Source: Cryptomeria japonica (lineage: Eukaryota; Streptophyta; Pinopsida; Cupressales; Cupressaceae). From it: a DNA stretch of 64,000 nucleotides. Within the stretch, counting starts at the first letter, position 1. Each line of letters opens with the position of its first letter. The DNA lies in contig NC_081414.1 of assembly GCF_030272615.1 (NCBI RefSeq), forward strand, positions 527,661,137-527,725,136, written 5' to 3'. Position numbers and translations under genes: made by a program. The notes under the pieces were generated by a model, which was not told the origin of the DNA, ran no database searches, and was given only the letters and a program-made list of their open reading frames with translations. Below, in pieces: positions 10,698 through 20,259 of this stretch.

Positions 10698-11240
10698 GAA
10701 TATGACTAAGTTTAGGCATGCCTTTAACCATCTTCTCTAGGGTAGGAAGTGCTCGGAAATGAAGATGTCCAAGTCTTCTATGCCATAGCTCGCTTGACTC
10801 AGGTGCTTCATGAATGAGAGCTTGAACTGGATGAGCTGAAAGCTTATATAGGCTCTCATACCGATTCCCAATGACACGAGCTGATTTGATGCTGGACTTC
10901 TTAGGCCATGCAAGAACTCTTCCCTCAGAAATTGCAATCTGATAACCTTTATCTTCCAATGCTGATATGGAGATAAGGTTCCTCTTGATTCCCGACACAA
11001 ACAATATATCAGTGAGATGAAGAGAAATTCCAGAATCTAAGTTAAGGGAAGTAGTACCAAAACCGCTTACAAAATAGCATGCATCATCTCCAATGATCAC
11101 GTGTAGGTTGGACTCCTTCTCCACCAAGTTTGAAAGATGCTCCCGGTAATCGGTGATGTGTCTAGATGCTCCACTATCAATCAACCATGTATGGCTGTCT
11201 GTAGGAACATTGCTTGACAAGGTAAAGATGAAGAGGAAGT
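10657..11240 (-). pseudogene. Copia protease and GAG-pre-integrase
   Basis: A 187-residue frame has the aspartic protease active-site motif DSGA (WLIDSGASRHITD), then the pre-integrase zinc region (LWHRRLGHLHFRALPTLEKM and CKGCAMGKK). The protease would mature Gag and Pol. A frameshift near 10660-10697 separates it from the integrase core. The domain order protease, integrase, RT, RNase H is that of Ty1/copia. Confidence 0.9.
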
Positions 11241-11270
11241 CTTCAGCATCATTCTGATTTTAAACTTCAT

Positions 11271-11740
11271 TTATGTTTTCTTCTTGTTGCTTTGGCTGGG
11301 ATAAGCAGCCCCTAGCTTAGTGACCGAACTTGTCACACCTGAAACATTTGATGTGTGAAAGATCCTTCTTCTTCTTCTTTGAATCAGGGGCTGGATCAGA
11401 CCTTTGGTCTTTGTTACTCTTGAAATTGTTCTTCTTCCAATAGCCTCCTTTCTTCTTGATGGACTGGGCAGCAAGAACTTGATTGTCTTCACCATGAGAG
11501 CTTTTGATAATTCCTCTTTTAGCAAGTCTTGATTCCTCTTGAATGCAATCAGCACGGAGGCGGTCAAACGTCCACTTATGCCTTGAGTAAATGGCTCCCA
11601 AGAGTGAGGAAGACCATTTAATGCAAGTATGACAAGATCCTTGTCGACAACTTCATCTCCAATGGCGCTGAGCCGATCTCTTAATTCTGAAATCTTCATG
11701 AAGTAGGTGATGACACAATCACATCCTTAAACTCATCTCG
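11271..11740 (-). pseudogene. Copia gag, 3' half, with interrupted zinc knuckle
   Basis: The frame encodes gag helices (KISELRDRLSAIGDEVVDKD, LALNGLPHSWEPF) and reaches a zinc knuckle CFRCDKFGH with a TAA directly after the His, followed by ARGC. Several overlapping frames are needed to follow it. Upstream (11700-11740) it continues as DCVITYF, then a frameshift, and similarity fades, so the 5' part of gag, the leader and the 5' LTR are missing. Confidence 0.85.
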
Positions 11741-12746
11741 ATGCAAGGATTTCCAATGTTAATAAGCCCTTGTAGAAATCTTTGGATTAGTGACATTGAC
11801 TAATTCAACCAACAACCATCTGAAGCCCTACCACATTCTTTAGCTTGAAATTGTTTACCCTTTTGTATATCTATGCCCTCCATAGTGCCATAACAGTTTT
11901 GCCATCCTCTATCTCAAGCAACGTGCCTACTTATAAGTTTAAGAGTCCCTTTAGTGTGGGCCACTACTGAAAACATTGCAACAGAATTGATATCCTCAGT
12001 GCTCACAATAGGCATCCAATTCTCGAACATACTCCACTTCCAGTAGCCTTGATCACTAAGGAGCAGAGTTAGATGCTTAGTAGTTTACATGATTTTGGTA
12101 GAATTTTTGTGATTTTGACATTTGTGCAAAAATGGAATTAGGAATCTTTTTTGTAATATCCATGAGACTAAGAGCTGGACATCTCTTGTTTCATTATTTG
12201 GATTATGATGATGTTTTTTTTCAAATACCTTTTTACTATAATACTTTTGAATTTTATCAAGACAAAAATGCTATAATATGTTGAAGTCTTGGTTTTATAA
12301 TTCACTTAGGCATTCATAACACAACATAATTAAGCCTCAATACTTCGCCACAATCTTCATGTCATCAAGATAGTTTTTTTTTTTGCCTTATGATAGTTGT
12401 ATTTTTTTTTTTTGCCTAATGATAGGTAAAGTGAGGGTAGGGCTCTCTCCCATTTTATTAATTAATAGAAAAGATACATATGCAGTCTGATAAGGATCAT
12501 AAGGACAACAAACAGAGCACGATAGGTAACATGTATACGATATGACTTATTTGTTTCCAATAGACCAATAAAATTTGTCAAGGGATGACATGGCACCAAC
12601 AACCAAAGGATAGAGATAACAAAACAAAGGAACACTATCTACCATAGCACCAGAGATAACAAAACAAAGATATGAGTGCTCACAAGACCCAAAACAAACT
12701 AGACCATACTTTTATCAACACCCCGACTTCAGACTGAACGGGCCTA
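11741..12746. other. Unassigned region, possible coding remnants on the minus strand
   Basis: No named gene. The plus-strand stretch at 11796-11840 (TCAACCAACAACCATC) resembles 14333-14350, and both sides have CAAGGATTTCCAAT (11745 and 14555), so the sequence on either side of solo LTR-A seems to hold related pieces of one unidentified element. Poly-T tracts occur at 12374-12413. Confidence 0.3.
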
Positions 12747-14188
12747 TGTCATGTCCCCTCTTTAGCTCTGTCTAGCTAGCAGAGACATGTGAGTTAGCCT
12801 ATTATGGAGTCTTGTAGGCTGACAATGGTGGATAGAGACTCAGTCAGGATATTCAGTGTTTGGATTTGGTGTTTCTGGCAGTAGTAGACCAGTTTGGAGC
12901 AGTTCCTTGATTTTAGGAGGCAGTTCCTACATTTTAGGAGGCAGTTCTTACTTTTAGGAGGTTGTGACAACGTCCAGGGTTGGGGTTCCATGAGACCATT
13001 CCTTGGTTTCAGTTTCAGGAGATTTGGGTGTGTTTCCTAGTTTCTAGGAGCATCCCTAGATTTTAGGGATGCGACTGCCAGTTGATCCATGATTTCCAAC
13101 ATCAGTCACAAACGGGTGACAGGTTCAGTTTCAGGCCTTTGGTGTGTTTCGAGCTTTCTGTAGCTATTTGGGTTATATTTTTAATATATTTAAATATTTC
13201 CTAAGTTAGCGTTTTAATATTTTAAATAAGGCTGTCTATAGCCATTTCGGAGTAATAAGGGGTTTTTGGCTTCATCTGGATTCGTATGCCCATGTGTTAT
13301 AGCTCGTTGGAAAGGTCTTGAATTTTTCTAAATGACTTTCACTTGCCAGGGTCCTTTTGGCGCTTGGAGTTATTTTATACTGAAAAAGTGGTGTTTTCTC
13401 TATACTTGGGCGCCCAATATTGGGAAATATGACTTTATATTAAAGCACACTTTTCATATATCTTTAGGGTTCGATTTGGAAGGAAAGAGATATAAGGAGA
13501 AGGAAACCTAATTTCTCATTATCTTTTACATATTGAAAACTTGTTTGGTGCGATATTGCTCTGGTAGAGCAATTCTTCAATCTGGGATGCAAACCCCATG
13601 ATTGGTACTGGCTGGGACGTAGCTCTCAGCTATTGATTGGCAGTGGATTCTTTTGGCATTGGCATTATTGGTCAGAGTGTATGCGCTATTCCTTGTGGAG
13701 ATTCAGATTGCTTGGTGAGGGTTTTAGCAGGGTGGTTGAATTTCCCAGCTGGGGCGTGATTGTTTCAGCTTGATGCCACCATTACAGCAGGTACACTATA
13801 CGCTGGAAGTGGTGAAGACTTTCATTCAGCCATAGCTGGTGTTCTTGGTTTGTGTTCATCATCTACCCTTTAGTTGGCGCCATTATTGGATGTAAGCACA
13901 TCCCCAGTGCGTAGGGAATAATCTGGATATTATAAATCAGAAATCTGCCTGGTACGATTTGTATCAATTCTGATTTAATTGAATGTTCTTACTTGTTTCA
14001 GTTTCCCTCCTTATTTGCTGTTCTTTATTCATTACTTGCTTATATATTCAAAAAAATACAAAAAGAAACCAAACATTCTGCAACTTCTCTCTATTCTGTA
14101 AGACCATCAGCAAAAATCACAGGAAAATATAGTTTATTATTTTAAAAATTACAGCAGATCAGCAAGGGGATCCATCAGGGATCTTTCA
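12747..14188 (+). mobile_element. Solo LTR-A, 1442 bp, TSD GCCTA
   Basis: It begins TGTCATGTCCCCTCTTT and ends CAGGGATCTTTCA. GCCTA flanks both ends (12742-12746 and 14189-14193). No internal sequence is present, so it arose by LTR-LTR recombination. A TATA-like TATAAGG at 13491-13497 gives the orientation. It is the same family as LTR-B at 54392-55802, which lies in the opposite orientation. Repeated TTTTAGGAGG phrases occur at 12911-12960. Confidence 0.93.
13491..13497 (+). promoter_or_regulatory. TATA box of LTR-A
   Basis: TATAAGG is preceded by AGGGTTCGATTTG. The same pair occurs in LTR-B on the minus strand (TTATAAGG, 55079-55086). This conservation between two separate insertions supports its role as the LTR promoter. 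Confidence 0.55.
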
Positions 14189-14700
14189 GCCTACCTCATG
14201 GTTGACTAGAGCAACTTGAATCGTGAGAAATTGGATGGTGTTTTCGACTTTGGCCACATTGAACCTTTCTTGTAAGGGTGAGATTTTTACTGGTTGGAAG
14301 AACTCAGATGTATCCACCACTGGATGGTAACCCTCCAACCAACAACCATCCATTAGAAGATCCCTGGTGCCTTGGCAAATTCTTTGTCTATTGACCGCAT
14401 ACTGCAATCTCATCCTGAACTTGTCCCACGCATAGAAGATCCCTGGTGCCTTGGCAAACTCTTTTGTCACCTGAAGGCAACAGCACATTGCTTATAAAAA
14501 GTTGAAGCAATTTCTGATTTAACACGATGACTAGTTGCATCCTTGATGAAATCATGCACAAGGATTTCCAATTTTCCTCAATAGCTTCCCTTACATCCTT
14601 CTCTTAAAAAAAGAATACCTTGCGAAGTCAGTAGAAGAAATTTCTCCAATAAAAGCCATCTGGCTGTGAAGAACCACCCTGTTACTACCAATTTTTTAAT
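14186..14700 (-). pseudogene. Unidentified coding remnant with an internal repeat
   Basis: A 100-codon minus frame (14186-14488) contains LLMDGCWLEGYHPVVDTSEF and SPLQERFNVAKVENTIQF. A 26-bp phrase containing GATCCCTGGTGCCTTGGCAA occurs twice (about 14355 and 14433), so part of the frame is duplicated. I do not recognise the protein. Its 3' end meets the right border of LTR-A, which cut the original sequence. Confidence 0.35.
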
Positions 14701-14777
14701 AATTCTTTCCCAAACTCAATGGACATTACTCTAACAATTCACTTGCATGTAGGTTATGGTTTTCAGATTAAAGGAAG

Positions 14778-14977
14778 ATAATGTTTATTGCAGGATTAAG
14801 GAAATGTAATCATTACATACAATCTTACATTCATATTGCATTCACAAATGAACCAATTTTATATGCGCATTGCATTTATAATGTTTATTGCAGGATTAAG
14901 GAAATGTAATCATTACATACAATCTTACATTCATATTGCATTCACAAATGAACCAATTTTATATGCACATTGCATTT
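14778..14977. repeat. Tandem duplication, two 100-bp units
   Basis: The units 14778-14877 and 14878-14977 begin ATAATGTTTATTGCAGG and differ by one base that I can see (TATGCGCATT against TATGCACATT). This is a recent event. No gene is involved. Confidence 0.95.
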
Positions 14978-15339
14978 ATTGAAATATCAATATATGAACA
15001 GAAAATAGAAGAGTAACATAACACCAAGTATCACTGTTGCAGTCACTAAATATTTCAGAAAATCCGAGCATATTCCTGATTGCCTAGACAGTCAAAAATC
15101 TTATGATGCAGCAGGGATAGGTCTCAACATGCCACAAGTTTCTTCTAATGTATAGAGTGACCCTTCTAGGGTCACGTTCAGAACAAAATGCTTGCTTATT
15201 CGCTTTTTGGAAGCTCCACGAGCTGGCCCAAGTCTGAAATGTGATGAAGAGTCTGTAAATTGCTCAACCAAAGCTGCCAATATTCCTCATGGGATTTCTC
15301 TTATCTCTCACGCCATCATTCGCACTATTCACCCAAGAT
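14978..15339. other. Unassigned AT-rich sequence
   Basis: No gene seen. An 8-bp inverted repeat GTGACCCT/AGGGTCAC lies near 15157-15175. Confidence 0.3.
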
Positions 15340-15582
15340 CTAATTTGCCGGTCCCGGTTCGGATTCGGATTCTGGTTCCAGATTTGGGTTCGCAAATTTG
15401 TTCAAATTTTTTTGGGGGTGGGTTTGGGTTCGCTTTGGGTTCGTCCGTACAAAAAACATATAAAAATAAAAATTAAAAAATATATACATATGCGCAGCAG
15501 CAAATAAATTCAAAATACACCACTTTCAAGTGTCAACTATGCTAATAGACTAATAGTAAAGTAACATAGCAAAATACACCAC
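15340..15582 (-). mobile_element. 3'-terminal fragment of a hAT element
   Basis: It begins with the hAT terminus CTAATTTGCCGGTCCCGG and GGTTCGGATTCGG-type subterminal repeats. It then matches in reverse the 3' UTR of the hAT at 46863-49906 (AAAATACACCAC, CATAGCAAAATACACCAC, CAAGTGTCAAC). The transposase is absent, since the copy breaks off at about 15582 against LINE sequence. Confidence 0.8.
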
Positions 15583-15660
15583 ATCTAAAAGGACCAAGAA
15601 AACTCAATTTCTTTTTCCTGGAGGCAAAAAACACATCTAAAAGGACCAAGAAAACTCAAT
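15580..15660. repeat. 29-bp direct repeat at the hAT/LINE junction
   Basis: The phrase ACATCTAAAAGGACCAAGAA with its tail AAACTCAAT occurs at about 15581 and 15633, a 52-bp period. It belongs to the LINE zf-RVT region, so the duplication arose at or after the breakpoint. Confidence 0.85.
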
Positions 15661-18600
15661 CTCTGCAATTTGTCACTAGTTAGAACGTTTCTTTTGATAG
15701 CAACCCAAGCAAAGGCTCTGACTCTAGGAAGGTAGTTTTTATGCCAACATTTAATTGAAGGCTAAGTGGGATCTTCTGGATCAGCCAAGAGCAATTTGTA
15801 TCTAAGTTTGATTGAATAATTTCTTGAACTAGAGAAAATCCATTTGAGTTCCCTTTGAAGTATGGAGTCCAATCCGATTCAGAATAATGGCAAGGTTGTT
15901 AACACTCTTTAGACCACCCTTCTTTGTGTAGAACTTTCCAACTGAAGTGGATTAATTCATGAGACTAAGAGGGCAAAATACTCTGCAACTTTAGAACCCC
16001 ATAGCTGAACCAAGTGATTTATGACATTTAGAGAATCGCCTTTTTCACTTAGCGGTTGGTGACTATTCCAAGAATTGTCCTAGAATAGGGCTTTCCTCTT
16101 GTCGTTAATTTCCTAGGATAAGTGGTTTGTGATGATATGCTTGCATTTAAGGCCAAAGTTCCAAACATGAGATTCAGATGGCAGGTTCCTTGTCATGAAA
16201 ATTTTGGTATCTTCCATTGAATGTAGATACTTGTTTCTCATGAATTCGCTCCAAATGGAATCCTTGTTTGCATAAATATTCTAGGCTAATTTGGAGGTGC
16301 AAATTCTTAAGGCCTACATCACCGTTTTCTTGCAGAAGACAACCTTTGTCCCAAGTAATTAAGTGGAATTTCTTCTTTTACTTCTTACCTTGCCACTAAA
16401 AGTCCTTTTAATTTTGTTGATTGTGGATATAATCCCACTTAATTGAGAAGAGCTAGATAGGGAGGGCTAGCATAACATATTTGATCACTAAAATTGTTCC
16501 CACAAAACTTATCCATTTACCTTGGCATGTGGGCAATCTGGATTTGAATGCTTCAAATAATGAATTCTAAAGAGTAGCTTTTTAGGCTCCTACGAACATT
16601 GGAACATCTAGGTAATGGGATAGGAGAGTGCCACACCTAAAGCCTAGGACACAAGTGATCCTTTACTGATCTTGGGGGAAGATTGAAAAAAAAGACTTCA
16701 GATTTAAGATTGTTTATTTGCTATCCTAAAGTTGTGAGTAGGAGTCCAAAATGTGTCTGATTATATGGGCTTCCAGCATACTTGCTTCCTCAAAAAGATT
16801 AGTATCATCCGTCAACTACAAGTCAGTGAAGGCTTCAAAATCCTTTAGTGGATTTAATGCTAGCTCATTGACAATCCAAATTTTCTTAGGAGATACATCT
16901 TCTTAACGCCTTTTCCATCAAGATGAATAGATAAGGAGACATTGGGTCTCCTTGCTGGATGCCTCTTGTGAGAGTGAAGAAGCCCACATGAACTTTATTT
17001 ATAGAATGGAATAATGAGGGGTAGCAATGCATTCAAAGACTAATTCTAGGTAAGGCTGAAAAAACCAAAACTCTCCTAAATATGCATAATGAATCTCTAG
17101 TTCACTTTGATATATGTTTTGCCTATCTCTAACTATATGATCATACTCTTGCTATTTTACCCAGAACAAAACCACTATGTGCTTTAGAGATGAGGGTTGG
17201 TAAAATGGTTTTTATTTTGTTTGCCAATATTTTTGTGAAGATCTTGTAGAGTGTGTTGTAGAGGGAGATTGGGTTGAAGTAAGTAGATGATTCGAGGGAT
17301 GGTTTTTTAGAATGACGGTTATGAAGGTGCATTTGAGAGCTTGTAAGACCTTTTAGGGTGCATTTGGTGTAAGGTCGGTTTGGTCTCCTCTTTAGATAAA
17401 GGTACCTTCAACATTTGGTTGTTAGTATTCTAAATGATCCTGGCAATTGTACCCATAAAGTCTTGTTGCTCCATATGTCCCTTTGCTTCCTAGAAGTGCC
17501 AAGGAGACTACCTCGTTGCTAATACCATCTTGCTTGTTCAACTTAACACCTTTAGAGGAGGTGGGATTAAAGATTTTCCATTCCCATTTTCCTAGATTAG
17601 TTGGAGTTATGAAATAGCATTTTGTTTCGGTCACCTTCTTTTAGCCAAATCTCCCTATATTTTTGCCCCCAAAAGATTTCCTCTTTGTCTTGTAGATCCA
17701 CAACTTCTAGAAGAGATTTCTCCTTCATAAAAAAGACCTTGTGACATTCCTTCCTTAATAACTTCCTCATTGAGAATGGGAGGATCTCTTTCCACCCTTT
17801 GTTTTTTAGAAAAGATATTTTCGAAACTATTCTTGTTCCAATCCTTAATCTTTAGTTTGAGATCGTTGAGTTTTTGAACTGGAACAAACATTTTAATTCC
17901 TTTGAGTTTGGGCATAGATTCCCACCACATTTTCACTTGATCTAGGAATGACTTGTCTTTGAATCACATGTTTCCAAATTTGAAGGGGTATTTGGGATTA
18001 GTAGGATCTTCATGCCATGCTAAAGAAATAGGAAAGTGATTTGAATTATGGCCTGGAATAATATTACCTTCAATGATAGTGTTTAGGCTCAATCATTTGG
18101 CTGAGAGAAAGAATTTAGCAATTCGGAACCTTCCCTTATACTAGTCAAGGTGAAGGTTCCATTTTTCAGTGTGAAATCAGATTGGGATTGGGTGACCTTG
18201 GTTAAACCACCTTGCTTGTCATATATATTCAACCCTGTGTTAAAATGTCCACTCAAACATTCAAGCCTTGTTGAATAGGGTTTCTAAATATTGTTAAGTA
18301 CTCCCAAAGGATTTGTTTGGGCCGTAAATATTAAACAAATTGAAGGAGCGATTTAAAGAGATGGAGGAAACCTAGCATATTTGTCAACTGGACCCATGAT
18401 TGAGAGGGGAGATACTAATGGTTTTGCCCACCCCTAAGAATTGTCAAGCCCCTTGAAGCTCCATTTTCTAAAGAAAAAATTCCTTTCCATTTGAACCATT
18501 TCTGGACAAGTTTGGTAGCATCCTCAATTCTTAGCTTGGTTTCTTGCAAAAGAATGATATCTGGCTTTTGCAAATCAAGTTGATTCATGATTTGTTATCT

Positions 18601-18950
18601 CTTGTCATGAGCATTTAGGACCTTGACATTTCATGATACTATCTTCATTGGGCTAGTGAGGGGCCCTTCCCCCCTCGCTTTCTCTTTTGTTTATCAAAGT
18701 TTAGTGTGGCTTGCGATCCTGCCTTGATCACCTCTAGGGTTACTTCCTCTGCTTTCTTTCTTCCTTTTCTAATCAAAGAGCCTCAACTAGGTTTTGTGTT
18801 ATCAGTTTCTATTCGAGAGAGAGCAAATTTCCAAAGAAATCAATTTGTCCAATTTCCTATCTTGGTTAGTGGTGTCACCAACAAGGTTCGTTGTGTAAAG
18901 ACCTCAAAACTAATACTAAATAAAATATAATCAATGCATTTAACTCATCA
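15583..18950 (-). pseudogene. Degenerate L1-type LINE (ORF1 end, endonuclease, RT, zf-RVT)
   Basis: Read on the minus strand the order is: ORF1 C terminus ending KRKRGGKGPSLAQ (about 18650); ORF2 start overlapping it, with endonuclease motifs LDLQKPDIILLQETKLR (about 18520-18655); a helical linker (LKLKIKDWNKNSFENIF, 17655-17936); RT (FNPISLYNTLYKIFTKILAN, 17141-17332, and RGIQQGDPMSPYLFI near 16930-16990); and a zf-RVT-like end (RNVLTSDKLQRLSFLGPF, about 15600-15690). There are many stops and frameshifts. The 3' end is cut at the hAT fragment. Such proteins would nick DNA and prime reverse transcription at the target. Confidence 0.85.
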
Positions 18951-19453
18951 TCAAATATGAATTATTCTCAAAACTCCCTGTAAATATATAAAAATAAAAT
19001 CACACTTTACAATTACAATTACAATTTCAAGGAGTTCAAGTGCTTATTCTGGGAAATAATATACATGCACAAGTTATAAGAACAATGATGATGGCCCACA
19101 TGCTGTAATGATATCATTACAAGTGAAGTACAATAGACAAATTACAAAAAAATAGAATATAATTGTCTTTGCTTGCCACCAACCATAAGGTCATTTGTTA
19201 GTTGAGGATGGGAAGATGGCTCAAGAGCTTTTCCACCCAACCACGAAACAATTATGCTTCCCCGAAGTTCTTCATGACATGAAGGACCATTTATCCTTCT
19301 CGAAGAACCTAGCTACTTGGAAATAATGGTAGGATGGAAACCATGGTGTAGCTTGATACATCTACATGCACATCTACTATATGATAGTACAATGATATAT
19401 TATCAAGATGTGGTAGAGAAATATATTAAGTAAATTTGCTAGGCAATTCATCT
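18951..19453. other. AT-rich spacer
   Basis: No gene or recognisable repeat. It ends at the target duplication of the 19462-20251 hAT. Confidence 0.3.
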
Positions 19454-19461
19454 ATTTCAAT

Positions 19462-19592
19462 CTAAGTTACCGGTTCCGGTTCGGATTCGGGTTCGGATTC
19501 GGGTACGGGTTCGCGGATTCGGCAAAATTTTTTTTTTTTTGGGTACGGGTACGGGTTCGTCCGTACATATATATATATATATATTTTAATTT

Positions 19593-19624
<32 letters not shown>

Positions 19625-20251
19625 GTTCAAACTTCAAACATCAAAATTATATATGTTCACAGTTCAAACATACAAATATGAAACATCAAACATACAATGT
19701 AACTTTCCCATACAATGATACATAGATGATAACAGATAAATCATAAATCAATAAATCATAAATCCATAATTGCCAATGCCAATAAATATTCTGAATTAAT
19801 GGCTTGGGTTGGATGCTTCAGATGAAGATGAATATGGAATTTAAATCCCATAGATGGCTTGTAATTTGAATGTTTAACTTTATACTTTATTGTGTCATGA
19901 CATTTTCACATTTTGAAACTTGAAACTTGAATATTATCTTTTTTGCAAATTATGAATATGATTAAAAATATTGTTTTTTTATTGTTTTTAAATGCTTGCT
20001 AACCCGTGGGCCCCGTTTTTGGGAACCCACGGGCTTGGGTTCACCCGGGTCCTCCTGGGTTCGCCCTGGGTCCCACCCGGGTCCTGCCCAGGCGGCTGGG
20101 TTCCCTGTGGGTTCTGCCATGCAGGACCCACAGGGAACCCAGCCGCCTGGGCAGGACCCGGGTGGGACCCAGAGCGAACCGGACCAGGACCAGGACCGGG
20201 CACGGACCAGGACCAGGACCCAGCCAAAATAGGGGAGAACCGGTATCTGAG
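19462..20251. mobile_element. Non-autonomous hAT, 790 bp, TSD ATTTCAAT
   Basis: Termini are CTAAGTTACCGGTTC on the left and, in reverse complement, CTCAGATACCGGTTC on the right (13 of 15 identical). ATTTCAAT flanks both sides (19454-19461 and 20252-20259). Subterminal GGTTCGGATTCGG and GGGTACGGG repeats, an (AT)n block at 19567-19624 and a GC-rich hairpin fill it. No transposase is present. It probably depends on a family like 46863-49906, whose right end (CTAAGTTGCCGGTCC in reverse complement) is almost the same. Confidence 0.9.
20061..20177. repeat. GC-rich near-perfect hairpin, 57-bp arms
   Basis: The left arm 20061-20117 and right arm 20121-20177 are reverse complements with two mismatches and a three-base centre (CAT). 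Arms are built from GGGTCC, CCCGGG and GGCGGCTGGG phrases. Outside the arms, weaker complementarity continues (GGACCAGGACCAGGACC on the right). The block is strikingly GC-rich compared with AT-rich flanks. ORFs of PGSCPGG type on both strands here are products of the symmetry, not genes. Confidence 0.95.
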
Positions 20252-20259
20252 ATTTCAAT

